From Shewanella sp. NFH-SH190041 (GTDB taxonomy: Bacteria; Pseudomonadota; Gammaproteobacteria; Enterobacterales; Shewanellaceae): 64,000 nucleotides of DNA. The notes beneath the pieces were generated by a model, which was not told the DNA's origin, did not search any database, and saw only the letters and a program-made list of their open reading frames with translations. This document shows, piece by piece, positions 29,353 through 39,420 of this stretch (position 1 is the first letter of the stretch; each line of letters begins with the position of its first letter). Both the position numbers and the translations under genes were made by a program. The stretch is taken from the NCBI RefSeq assembly GCF_024363255.1, contig NZ_AP026070.1, positions 3,844,001 to 3,908,000 of the forward strand. The letters are read 5' to 3'.

Positions 29353-29769
29353 ATGTACCGAGAATATATGTCGGAGTATCTGATTGACGGATACAAAAAA
29401 TCTCAATTTGATTTAGAAAACGTTCAGTTTCACGAAGGAGGTGTCACCGCCGACCTGCAATACAATATGTATGAAGACACCAGCAACTTTGCCTTTCATG
29501 TATCTGCAATAGATATTTTTGTTGCTATTCAACAGCTTGGTGTTATGTATAGCGCGAAAGTTAACAATATGAAGGAGAACAGAAAAGAGGTTCTGCTAAA
29601 AACAGCCAATATGACCTTTGAAAAGATGCTGACGCAAAAAAATGTCAAAGTCATCCTCTCCAATATTATCGAGAGAAAACGCACAGATAAATACGTTGTT
29701 TATTACGGGCAATTTGATATCGCCGATGGCGCTTCCAGCGGCAATTGCATTTATATGCAGTTGATATAG
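29353..29769 (+). CDS. FcoT-like hotdog-fold protein, copy 2
   Basis: A 138-aa paralogue with the same features: HVSAIDIFVAIQQLGVMYSA helix, FEKMLTQKNVKV, and terminal ADGASSGN. The first 21 residues are almost identical to copy 1, whereas the middle has diverged. It is the first gene of a packed operon: the TauD-type gene starts 10 nt after its stop and the flavoprotein overlaps that by 4 nt. In known isonitrile pathways a FcoT/ScoD thioesterase works beside a TauD-like Fe(II) oxygenase (ScoE), so this neighbourhood supports the assignment. The reaction here is inference. Confidence 0.62.
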   Translation: MYREYMSEYLIDGYKKSQFDLENVQFHEGGVTADLQYNMYEDTSNFAFHVSAIDIFVAIQQLGVMYSAKVNNMKENRKEVLLKTANMTFEKMLTQKNVKVILSNIIERKRTDKYVVYYGQFDIADGASSGNCIYMQLI

Positions 29770-29779
29770 GAGAATGATA

Positions 29780-30823
29780 ATGACAGCACAAGCACAAATT
29801 CAAGACGGGCGTTGGTTGGCAAAAGATGTCTCACTCAATGACTATCAATGGACCTTATCTGATGATGAGCGCCAATGGTTAAATAATATCGCAGCCAAAC
29901 CCTTGATTAACAGCCAACTGGACGACACCAGCCCAGATCCGGTACAAGCCAAAATTTATCAGGTGCGTAATGAAGTGGATAATGGCGTCGGCTTTTATCT
30001 AATTAAAAACTTCCCTGTCGATGATGACAATGAAACCTATCAAACCTATCTAAAGTTTTTATCTCAATTTGGTTATTTGGTGAATCAAAATAATCTTGGG
30101 GACCTGATTTCTGTTATTCAGGACAAAGGATTTACCAAAGAAGATATTCTTGAACAGGGCGTGAAAAAGGGCGATGTGAAAGGACAGACAAAAAATCGCC
30201 CGTACCAGACCAATCTGGAACTGGATTTTCACAGCGATTTAGCCGATATCGCCTCGTTATTATGCCTGCGGGAAGCAAAATCCGGCGGGGATAATTATAT
30301 TGTCAGCTCCCATGCGATTGCCGAGGAAGTAAGGCAAACTGAGCCGGCACTGTATGAAGTACTGCATCAACCGTTTTATTACTACCACCAAAACGGGCAA
30401 ATCCCAGATGGTAAAAGCCACCCGATTGATATCCCGGTGTTCTCCAGTCAGGGGGGCAAATTCGCCAGTTTCTTTATTCATCAATATATTCTCGCCTCCC
30501 ATCAGGGGCTGGGGATCCCCTTATCGGATCAGCAAAAAGAAGCCTTAGATCTTGTCACCCAACTCACCCGAGATAACCGTTTTATGGTCAAGGTGCATCT
30601 CAATCCCGGGGAGATCCTGCTGCTCAACAGCCACACCACTTATCACGCCAGAGATGCCTTTGAAGATCACCCCGATGAGGCCCAAAAGCGCAAGCTATAC
30701 CGCAGTTGGATTTCAATTCCCAACAGTCGGCCACTGGCTGAGCACTACAAGATGCTGTATGGCAATAATCAAGCCGGAGAGATCCGCGGCGGATTCCATT
30801 TGGTCAGGCCGGAGGGCGTATGA
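29780..30823 (+). CDS. TauD/TfdA-family Fe(II)/2-oxoglutarate-type dioxygenase
   Basis: A 347-aa non-haem iron oxygenase. The facial triad is visible as His151-x-Asp153 (FHSDLAD) and distal His289 (NSHTTYHAR), with a probable 2-oxoglutarate-binding Arg308 (LYRSW). The family does hydroxylation, desaturation or oxidative decarboxylation of small amines and acids. The block LCLREAKSGGDNYIVSSHAI is typical of the TauD subgroup related to clavaminate-synthase-like enzymes. The start at 29780 is chosen because AGGAG (29768-29772) sits 7 nt before it; the ATG at 29774 is too close. Substrate unknown; it need not be an orthologue of ScoE. Confidence 0.85.
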   Translation: MTAQAQIQDGRWLAKDVSLNDYQWTLSDDERQWLNNIAAKPLINSQLDDTSPDPVQAKIYQVRNEVDNGVGFYLIKNFPVDDDNETYQTYLKFLSQFGYLVNQNNLGDLISVIQDKGFTKEDILEQGVKKGDVKGQTKNRPYQTNLELDFHSDLADIASLLCLREAKSGGDNYIVSSHAIAEEVRQTEPALYEVLHQPFYYYHQNGQIPDGKSHPIDIPVFSSQGGKFASFFIHQYILASHQGLGIPLSDQQKEALDLVTQLTRDNRFMVKVHLNPGEILLLNSHTTYHARDAFEDHPDEAQKRKLYRSWISIPNSRPLAEHYKMLYGNNQAGEIRGGFHLVRPEGV

Positions 30824-32061
30824 AAGTAGGGATTATCGGAGCCGGAGTATCCGGTCTTTACTGCATGAAAACCATGCTGGAGCGGGGCATTGAGGTTGAG
30901 TGCCTTGAAGCGCGCGATGATATCGGTGGGATTTGGAATTACTCCGATAATCCCCAGGTTAAAACCGTGTATAAGAGTTGTCGGCAAAACCACTATCGGG
31001 AAATTATGGCGTACCCGGGTTTTCCCATCAGTAAGGAGATGCCGATTTACCTCAGCCACGGCCAATACCTGCAATACCTGCGTACCTTTACCCAACAACA
31101 TAATTTAAAACAACATATTCATTTTAATCAGACCATTGCCCATATCCGCCGCCATCAAGGTGGTTGGCAGGTTAGCAATGCCGATGGCCAGTGTCGCCAA
31201 TACAGCCACTTGATCATGTGCAATGGTAATTACCAAAAACCCAATATGATCTCTTTTCCCGGTGAGTTTGCCGGTAGCCTTATTCACTCATCCAGCTATA
31301 AAACCAATCAGGATTATAAAGATCGTAAGGTGCTAATTATTGGCATGGGTAACTCGGCCATTCAGATCGCCAGCGATCTGGTAGGTTGTGCAGAAAAAGT
31401 TTATACCGCCTGTAATGCGACCTCACACATTGTGCCCAGATTTGTATTTGGCAAACCGGCCATGAGTTATTACAGCAATTTTATCTCCATGCTGCCACGC
31501 TTTATGCAATCTTGGTACTTTGAAACCCTGCTGTATCTGTGTCGTGGCCCGATCAAACATTTCAGCCGTTATCCCAAACCCAGCCAGAGCTTTCTGCAGG
31601 GGCGATTGCCGATTTCATCGGAATTTATGGAGCAGGTGGAATTGGGTGAAATTGATGTGGTGCCCATGGTCAAACAGCTTGATGGCAAGCAAGTTATCTT
31701 GAAAGATAACCAACATATTGCTGTCGACGATATCATCCTCTGCACCGGCTTTAGCGCCAACACAGATCTATTCAGTGAGTCGATAGACATGACCCAAAAC
31801 TATAAATTTGTGGTCAGTACCCAATTTAAAGATCTGTTTTTTATTGGCCATGTGCAGCCGGTTGGCCCAGTGCCGCCCGTGGTCGCACTCCAGAGCAACT
31901 ATATCGCCGATATTTTAACTCGCCGCATTTCCCTGCCACCGCTGCAGGATCAGCTGCAACATATCCATGATCTGCAGCAGGAACTCAGTCGGCGCTACAG
32001 TAACCAAGCCAGATATAATGACCGCATTGGCTTTCGCGAATACCTCAGAATGCTGCAATAG
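30820..32061 (+). CDS. Flavin-containing monooxygenase (FMO-like)
   Basis: A 413-aa FAD/NADPH enzyme. FAD-binding GAGVSG is at residues 7-12, the FMO fingerprint FAGSLIHSSSY (Phe150 to Tyr160) matches FxGxxxHxxxY, and the NADPH-binding GMGNSA is at 175-180, followed by a LCTGFSANTD segment. Class B monooxygenases of this type N- or S-oxygenate soft nucleophiles, for example trimethylamine. It is shorter than Tmm-type enzymes (about 450 aa). Its ATG overlaps the TauD-type stop (ATGA), so the two enzymes are coupled and probably act on the same pathway. Confidence 0.85.
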   Translation: MKVGIIGAGVSGLYCMKTMLERGIEVECLEARDDIGGIWNYSDNPQVKTVYKSCRQNHYREIMAYPGFPISKEMPIYLSHGQYLQYLRTFTQQHNLKQHIHFNQTIAHIRRHQGGWQVSNADGQCRQYSHLIMCNGNYQKPNMISFPGEFAGSLIHSSSYKTNQDYKDRKVLIIGMGNSAIQIASDLVGCAEKVYTACNATSHIVPRFVFGKPAMSYYSNFISMLPRFMQSWYFETLLYLCRGPIKHFSRYPKPSQSFLQGRLPISSEFMEQVELGEIDVVPMVKQLDGKQVILKDNQHIAVDDIILCTGFSANTDLFSESIDMTQNYKFVVSTQFKDLFFIGHVQPVGPVPPVVALQSNYIADILTRRISLPPLQDQLQHIHDLQQELSRRYSNQARYNDRIGFREYLRMLQ

Positions 32062-32082
32062 CCCGACCATGAAAATCAGCAT

Positions 32083-32106
32083 ATGGCGCAGTGCTCACTG
32101 CGCCAT
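32083..32106 (+). terminator. Perfect palindrome after the flavoprotein gene
   Basis: ATGGCGCAGTG-CT-CACTGCGCCAT, a perfect 11-bp stem with a 2-nt gap, 21 nt after the stop. No T tract follows. Confidence 0.5.
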
Positions 32107-32279
32107 GTAGCGCACTTAATCAGTAATGACAGGAGTGGATGCTATAAACGGGGAGGCCATAAGCGGGGATACCATAAACAAGAAGATAGCTGCGGGAAAA
32201 CAGCAGGCTAATCCCTGCTAACAGAACCTATCGACTTTAGCTACAGGCTTTGAGGGCTTAGGCTAATTAGCTTGAGGAT

Positions 32280-33836
32280 TTAAGCTAAACGGGTTACCCG
32301 CAGGGTAATCGCCCCGTGGTTATTGTCATACATACTCCAAGCATCATTGGCATAGGCGAAGAGATAACCACCGTGCTGCAATTCCAGCGGGTTATCTGCA
32401 TCATGCAGCGTTAAATCCACATACTGATGGGGCCGTGGGCTGCCGTCATTACCAACCACAGGGCCACTTTGCAGCCCCATATCATTGGTGATCACCCCCA
32501 CCATACGAAACCACGGAATATCACCATGCCGCCGGGTACCATATAAATCGGCTTTATCATTTCCGGTAATACGCCGCAGCAGAGATTCAAACTTCCCCCA
32601 GAATGCCCCCGTTAACCGGGCAATATCCCCCAGCGTCCGCTTACCGTCCTCGGTTCCCCGCCAATCACAACTGTCCCGGCCATCCTGCCATTGCCCCTTG
32701 GCAGCAAAGCAGTAGCGTCCGGCTGGCAGATACAGTCGCGTGTCATTCCAGCGGGTATCGGCAAATACCTCGGTCTCGCAACGTGCATTCACCGCCAATG
32801 GTTGATGTGGATAATAAGGTGGCAGCGCCAGTGGCGAGCGTTGCTGACGCTGAAAAACGCTGTAATCGATCGCTTCCCATGCGGGTAACTCACTGTCAGC
32901 ATCAATTAAAGGAATATTCCGTGGCCGAGTGCGCAGCCGGGCAAACAGCCCTTTACAGGAATTGTGCATCACCCCGCCAGCATCGGCGGGCAGCAACTCA
33001 CGCCAGTCAGGGCGCAACCCTAAATAAGGCTCCGCCTGCTCCAGCATCCATGCCAGCGCGCGGTTAGATAAATCACACTCACCATAACCACCGCCCACAT
33101 CGGCATGTACCCCGGGAAACCAGCACTCTTGGACATTACCGCCCCGCGCCGCCAGATTATCCCAACGGCAAACGGTAAAACTACTGCGTCTTTCATCCAG
33201 CGCCATCCCATGTCGCGCCACCGACACATTACTGCCCAGTGACTGATCATGAAATCCCCAATGCTCACTGCTATCAAACAGATCCAGCAGCGCCATATCA
33301 TCCGGTATCCCCAGTGCGCCAACCGTATCCCACACCCCAAGAAAGGCCACCGGCGCAGGCCCGCCGTCATGGTGCCAAGCAAGGTGTTTTCCCTGTGCCC
33401 AATGAGCATTAGCAGCGCGATATCCTTGCTGATATAACTGCTCAACCAACGCCCAACTCCGGCTGTCATCGTCAGGCAGCTTCAACAAGCCATAGGCCAA
33501 CATGCCAGCCAATGAACGTACCGTGAATGCCCCACGGCTAAAGCCAAATAACAAGATGTGATCCCCCGGCTGATACTGCTGCGCCAACCAGTGATAAGCA
33601 CTGCAAATATGGCGGCATATGCCCACCCCCAGCGCCCCACCTAAAATCGCATCCTTGATCCCAGAATCTTCCCCACCCAGCCCCGGATGGTAATAACGCA
33701 ACTGCGCAACGCCCTGATGCTCGGCACTCAACGCATGATACAAGCGCACCACATTCGTCGCCGCCGGCACCCCGTTATCCTCCTGCTGCGGGTTATTCCA
33801 AGTGCCGTCACAACATACCACCAAATTTCTGCCCAT
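32280..33836 (-). CDS. DUF2235 alpha/beta-hydrolase protein (Tle1-like)
   Basis: A 518-aa member of the DUF2235 family that includes type VI lipase effectors (Tle1). It opens with LVVCCDGTWN, has the nucleophile elbow GFSRG (Ser100), and contains FPGVHADVGGGY with the conserved Asp/His region. The C-terminal third (after about residue 330) is a separate part with no family recognised. There is no signal peptide. No VgrG, PAAR, Tae/Tli or other type VI gene adjoins it and no obvious immunity gene is seen, so a secreted-effector role is unproven. It lies immediately downstream of the Gabija-like genes on the same strand. Confidence 0.8.
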   Translation of the reverse strand: MGRNLVVCCDGTWNNPQQEDNGVPAATNVVRLYHALSAEHQGVAQLRYYHPGLGGEDSGIKDAILGGALGVGICRHICSAYHWLAQQYQPGDHILLFGFSRGAFTVRSLAGMLAYGLLKLPDDDSRSWALVEQLYQQGYRAANAHWAQGKHLAWHHDGGPAPVAFLGVWDTVGALGIPDDMALLDLFDSSEHWGFHDQSLGSNVSVARHGMALDERRSSFTVCRWDNLAARGGNVQECWFPGVHADVGGGYGECDLSNRALAWMLEQAEPYLGLRPDWRELLPADAGGVMHNSCKGLFARLRTRPRNIPLIDADSELPAWEAIDYSVFQRQQRSPLALPPYYPHQPLAVNARCETEVFADTRWNDTRLYLPAGRYCFAAKGQWQDGRDSCDWRGTEDGKRTLGDIARLTGAFWGKFESLLRRITGNDKADLYGTRRHGDIPWFRMVGVITNDMGLQSGPVVGNDGSPRPHQYVDLTLHDADNPLELQHGGYLFAYANDAWSMYDNNHGAITLRVTRLA

Positions 33837-33911
33837 CGCCCATCACTCCCTTGAACGCTATCCAATCCCAGCCACGCTCTGAGCCGATTTATGATTATGT
33901 TTGAAAACCGA

Positions 33912-34940
33912 CTAGCCGATTACTTTATACTTGCCTAACAAACATTGTGAGACAAAATACACATTACCTTTTGCTCTGGTACAAGCTACGTATAGTTTAT
34001 TTAATGTTGATGGTGCCAAAGTAGCTAATCGTCCTGTTGTATAGGCTGTGAATGTGGTCGGGTTTAGAACTATGCAGATATCAGTGAAATCATCCAAGCC
34101 TTTTGTATTTCCCCAATTGTCAGTCCTTCCAACGTACTTGTAGCTTTCTTTAAAAAACAATTTAACGATGGAATCGTCGGAGAATAACCTCTCAATATGT
34201 TCAGTATCGTCAATTAGGGCAATACTGACTTTATCTGGTCGATGAGAGCTTATTGCGATGCCAATTTGCTCGGTAACAAATCTGCAAACTGTAGGGCTAC
34301 ATCTATAACTGTGGGAGAGTGTATCTACGTCGATTGTGTATCCCACACCTTTGAACTTGGCAAGATATGTCTCATAGTTGTTATGTAGGTTTTTTTGAAT
34401 ATTACCATCTCGACTAGTATCAAAAGTATGTTGGAAAAAGTCACCAACGAATAGTACCTCCACATCCATTTTCGATAACTGACAAAGCAAATTGAAGTCA
34501 TTGGCTGCGAAATCTTGAACCTCATCTACGCAGAAAAAATCAAAATACTTTTCAATACGTTTAGTGATGTCAGACACACCAACACAATCCATCATCATCT
34601 TTGCAATACGGTTATGGTAAAGTCGGTCTTCTTGACTGACGTAATGCTCATGAGTGTTGCGTCTCGCAAATCTAGGCGGATCACTATAGCTAATCCCCTT
34701 TATCTTCATGTCGTTACCAACTACTGGCCGCACGCAGAACGATATTAAGAACGAGAAATAGGTGTAAACACGTACACCTTTAGGCATGACCCCAAATTTG
34801 TTTAAAATTCGTTTCTTTAGATTAGTAGTATTATTTACGGTGTAAGTAACAATCAGCGCACGACTATTTATGTCCAATTTATCAATTATATGCTGGGTTT
34901 TACCCGATCCTGCGACTGCTAGCACTACTCGCTTATCCAT
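33912..34940 (-). CDS. Compact UvrD-like helicase, GajB-like
   Basis: A 342-aa superfamily-1 helicase-like protein. Motif I AVAGSGKT (about residues 8-15), motif II FFCVDEVQD (about 135-143), motif III FVGDFFQHTF, motif IV-type SHSYRCSP, and motif VI LYVACTRAKG are all present. Most of the 2B and accessory regions are missing: characterised GajB is about 494 aa. It overlaps the OLD-nuclease gene by 16 nt. In Gabija, GajB senses DNA ends or nucleotide depletion and activates the GajA nuclease. Base composition is AT-rich relative to neighbours, as expected of acquired defence genes. Confidence 0.75.
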   Translation of the reverse strand: MDKRVVLAVAGSGKTQHIIDKLDINSRALIVTYTVNNTTNLKKRILNKFGVMPKGVRVYTYFSFLISFCVRPVVGNDMKIKGISYSDPPRFARRNTHEHYVSQEDRLYHNRIAKMMMDCVGVSDITKRIEKYFDFFCVDEVQDFAANDFNLLCQLSKMDVEVLFVGDFFQHTFDTSRDGNIQKNLHNNYETYLAKFKGVGYTIDVDTLSHSYRCSPTVCRFVTEQIGIAISSHRPDKVSIALIDDTEHIERLFSDDSIVKLFFKESYKYVGRTDNWGNTKGLDDFTDICIVLNPTTFTAYTTGRLATLAPSTLNKLYVACTRAKGNVYFVSQCLLGKYKVIG

Positions 34941-36490
34941 TCAATAGCCTCTCTAATGTATGGAGGCACAGTGATTTCATTCGCCTTCTCGTCAAGTAAC
35001 CTAAATGCAGCGGTAGTTTTGTTATTCAGCATATATTGTTGCGGTATTAATTGAATCCCTCCACCTGAAAATAAGTCATCGCAGATTTCATTATTATCTT
35101 GATACATGCATATTTCAAAAGTGGTTCTTGTGTTATCTGTGTCAGCGAACACAGCTATACAATCTGCCTGATAATCATGATAATTATCTACACAGTTTTT
35201 CTGATAGTCACTGTCATTATCACGGATCACCACAGTCTTAATGCTCAGCAGCTTTGAAACTTCCATATATCGTTTAAAGCTAGTACCACCAACTGAGATA
35301 ATATGAATTCCATCCTCGCTTGGTGGATGACCTTTAGTGCGCTCGTATAAGCACTCCATTAGAATATATTCCGCATCACCCTCAACAAGGATGACTTTTT
35401 CAGAAAGGACATGCTCTAGGATGTTATGATTTGGAGCCTTAGCAAAAAACTTAGCAGTGTCCCTCGTGAGGTCTTTCAGGGTAGCTGGTCTGGTTGCTGC
35501 ACTATTCAGTAAGATCGACTTTCTTAAGTCTAACCTTGAGCTAATTAGGCTGCTATGGGTAGCAATTATGACCTGATTATCATGAGCCTTCTCGACCTGA
35601 CCGATTAGCTTATACATGCTGGTGTGGCTAAGGTGGTTCTCAGGTTCTTCTAGTAATAAGACATCTATTGTCTTGCCTTCATCACGCTCTCTCAGGGCAA
35701 ATGCGGTCTTAATAAAGCATTGTTTTCCCTTGCCACGATTTTCAATGGGTATCCCTTCTTCTGTGAGGATGAGGTCTGTTTCCAGATTGAACTTAGAGCC
35801 AGAACGAATAGCAAAATCGTAATCTTCTATACTATTATTAATTACATTCAGTTGAGTATCCCTGAAGGAATTTTTTTGCTTTCTATATTCATTCATTAGG
35901 CGATAGCGGACTGGTTGATCCACGGTCGTTTCATACATAGCTTTTACATACTGACTGTTTGCGTACTCGTTGTTAATTTGAGTGCTATCAATAGACAAAA
36001 AGCGCAAAAACTTCCGATAACTTGAGTATGCCTCCCCACTGAACGTAATAAACTTGGCAACGTAAAATTCGAATGGAAAGTTATCACCTTCAGTATCCAA
36101 AACTTGCCGTATCTCCGGGCTTAACTCTTCGTTCGGCTCACAGATTAATTGAAGCCCATCAGCGTAAGTTCTATCACTGTTGTTTCTACCGTTAAGGTCT
36201 GGGTTATCTGCATCACTTAGAAATAATTCAATATGAAGACTAGGAAGGCGGTCTATATTTTTCTCACCCGCTAGAAATTCTGAAACAGCACTGACATTAA
36301 GCAAAGCTTCGATACCTAAGCTCTCTACTTTGCTTCTACTGCCACTCAATACAAGTTCAATAGCCGTCAATATAGTGCTCTTTCCGGCTTCATTATCCCC
36401 AACCAGAATGTTTCTTTTTGGATCAAAATAGATCTCATACTCTCTGTATTTTTTAAAGTTTTTGATTTTCGCCTTTAAAATATGCGCCAT
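34925..36490 (-). CDS. OLD-family ATPase/TOPRIM nuclease, GajA-like
   Basis: A 521-aa OLD (overcoming lysogenisation defect) nuclease. The ABC-type ATPase has Walker A GDNEAGKST (31-39), a signature-like NRGKGKQCFIK (251-261), Walker B VLLLEEPENH (277-286) and the switch His in IATHSSLI. The TOPRIM domain follows with acidic VEGDAEY (Glu370) and RDNDSD (Asp424, Asp426). The next gene is a UvrD helicase, which defines a Gabija-type pair. The start at 36490 (MAHILKAKIKNFKKY) is chosen since the AAGG box precedes it and the domain starts directly; an upstream in-frame codon at 36526 is less likely. Confidence 0.8.
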   Translation of the reverse strand: MAHILKAKIKNFKKYREYEIYFDPKRNILVGDNEAGKSTILTAIELVLSGSRSKVESLGIEALLNVSAVSEFLAGEKNIDRLPSLHIELFLSDADNPDLNGRNNSDRTYADGLQLICEPNEELSPEIRQVLDTEGDNFPFEFYVAKFITFSGEAYSSYRKFLRFLSIDSTQINNEYANSQYVKAMYETTVDQPVRYRLMNEYRKQKNSFRDTQLNVINNSIEDYDFAIRSGSKFNLETDLILTEEGIPIENRGKGKQCFIKTAFALRERDEGKTIDVLLLEEPENHLSHTSMYKLIGQVEKAHDNQVIIATHSSLISSRLDLRKSILLNSAATRPATLKDLTRDTAKFFAKAPNHNILEHVLSEKVILVEGDAEYILMECLYERTKGHPPSEDGIHIISVGGTSFKRYMEVSKLLSIKTVVIRDNDSDYQKNCVDNYHDYQADCIAVFADTDNTRTTFEICMYQDNNEICDDLFSGGGIQLIPQQYMLNNKTTAAFRLLDEKANEITVPPYIREAIEWISE

Positions 36491-37013
36491 TATAATACTT
36501 ACCTTTCCATGGATGGTTTTTAACAAGGCTACTATATGGCATTAACCGTTATAAAAATGCTTTTGAAATCACGAGTTAAAAGAATGAGGACAGCCACAAC
36601 ACTTCACTCGCAGGTGACTCCAAATGACCCAGTGTACTCGGATTTGAGGCCCTCTCTGGCATGGATGCCAGAGCGGAGTCTACAGGGAGGTACTTGCGAC
36701 GTGCCGAGAAGTCGAGTGCACATAAGGCCGTTCTCGAACTTCCATGTCCTTCACGGCATTCAGGCTTCCTGCCTATCCCTGCGGCAGGCAATGGATAACA
36801 CCCAAAGCCTGAAGCCATTCCAAACCCACTTCCCAACACCAATCAAAACAGCACACACCAATGGAAAAGGCCCACGTTCAATACGTGGGCCTTTTCCTGT
36901 ACGCCAGAAAACATCCCCTCTATTGCCATCCATGGCCGCCGGGGATAATCACATCTGACCTCCATGGAAGGAGGAAATGCCTGCTAATGTCCGGAACATT
37001 TAAGGCCCTGTAA
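36491..37013. repeat. Intergenic stretch with dispersed-repeat-like block
   Basis: No gene. The block 36600-36800 has GGCATGGATGCC palindromes and a TGCC-loop-GGCA hairpin near the phrase CCTATCCCTGCGG; I recall similar blocks recurring between genes in Shewanella chromosomes, which a genome search could confirm. It marks the boundary between the defence genes and the groE operon. Confidence 0.45.
36863..36897. terminator. Strong symmetrical terminator
   Basis: A perfect 15-bp inverted repeat (GGAAAAGGCCCACGT and its complement) with a 5-nt loop; A- and T-rich shoulders make it bidirectional. Confidence 0.8.
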
Positions 37014-37050
37014 AGAAAAACCCCGACACTGTTACCAGTCTCGGGGTTTC
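37014..37050 (-). terminator. Terminator after groEL
   Basis: CCCCGA/TCGGGG stem flanked by AAAAA and TTTCTTTT, about 150 nt after the groEL stop. Confidence 0.85.
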
Positions 37051-37196
37051 TTTTGGCTTTAAGCTTTAGGGCTTAGGCCGGGTATGCATTTTGCGCAGAA
37101 TAAATCGGGTTAGAACAAGGCGCTTTACATCGACGTTTAGCTCTCTTAAACGAGGTGGAAAGCAACGCAGTTATCACCGATTTAGGCCAGCAAAAA

Positions 37197-38864
<1,668 letters not shown>

Positions 38865-38901
38865 TTAATATTCGGTGGAATGTCTAAACGGTCAAAGTGG
38901 A

Positions 38902-39192
38902 TTATTCCACTACAGCCATTACATCGGCTTCAGACAGGATCAGTACTTCTTCGCCATCGATTTTTTCTTTCTTCATGCCGTAACCTTCGTTGAAGATCAC
39001 CACATCACCCACTTTCACGTCCAGCGGACGTACGGTGCCGTTCTCCAGGATGCGGCCATTGCCAACAGCCAGAACTTCACCACGGGTTGATTTTTCGGCA
39101 GCGCTGCCAGTCAGCACGATACCACCCGCAGACGTTGACTCAACTTCCAGGCGTTTAACAATAACGCGGTCATGTAATGGACGAATATTCAT
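38902..39192 (-). CDS. groS: 10 kDa co-chaperonin GroES
   Basis: A 96-aa lid subunit of the GroEL cavity. [16 protein letters not shown] start, the mobile loop around [18 protein letters not shown] and the [12 protein letters not shown] strand are canonical. First gene of the operon; a sigma-32-type promoter lies about 100 nt upstream. Confidence 0.99.
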   Translation of the reverse strand: MNIRPLHDRVIVKRLEVESTSAGGIVLTGSAAEKSTRGEVLAVGNGRILENGTVRPLDVKVGDVVIFNEGYGMKKEKIDGEEVLILSEADVMAVVE

Positions 39193-39290
39193 TGCTGGAT
39201 TCTCCTAATGATTCCTTTTTGCCCAACATTTGTGGCGGTTCTAGGGTTGGGCGGAAAGCTAAGTTACTAAATTTCCGCCGGATGAAGTCA

Positions 39291-39318
39291 ATATGGGGAC
39301 GGAAGGAGCAGATCCAAG
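39291..39318 (-). promoter_or_regulatory. Heat-shock (sigma-32) promoter of groES-groEL
   Basis: On the minus strand CTTGGAT, 13 nt, CCCCATAT, close to the sigma-32 consensus CTTGAAA-N13-15-CCCCATNT. The -10 half lies about 100 nt upstream of groES. Confidence 0.8.
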
Positions 39319-39420
39319 TCCCGCAATGAAAAAAAAGTGATTTTTTTTCGGTGACGTTTTTTCAACACTTTGCATAATGCTGATACACTCCGGCCTCTCC
39401 GGGCAATCGAAGACTATCCT

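Larger units (their letters stand above)
28897..29769 (+). repeat. Tandem duplication, unit 2
   Basis: Second copy of the unit, same order and nearly the same length (873 versus 886 nt). Start motif, 43-nt block, TATAAATTTGAGATAGG (29243-29259) and the region just before the start codon are all retained. Unit 2 runs into the oxygenase operon. Confidence 0.85.

Noticed and set aside
33912..36490. PARIS (AriA/AriB) interpretation of the OLD-like gene
   Set aside because: ATPase and TOPRIM are in one protein and the partner has helicase motifs, which fits Gabija rather than PARIS.
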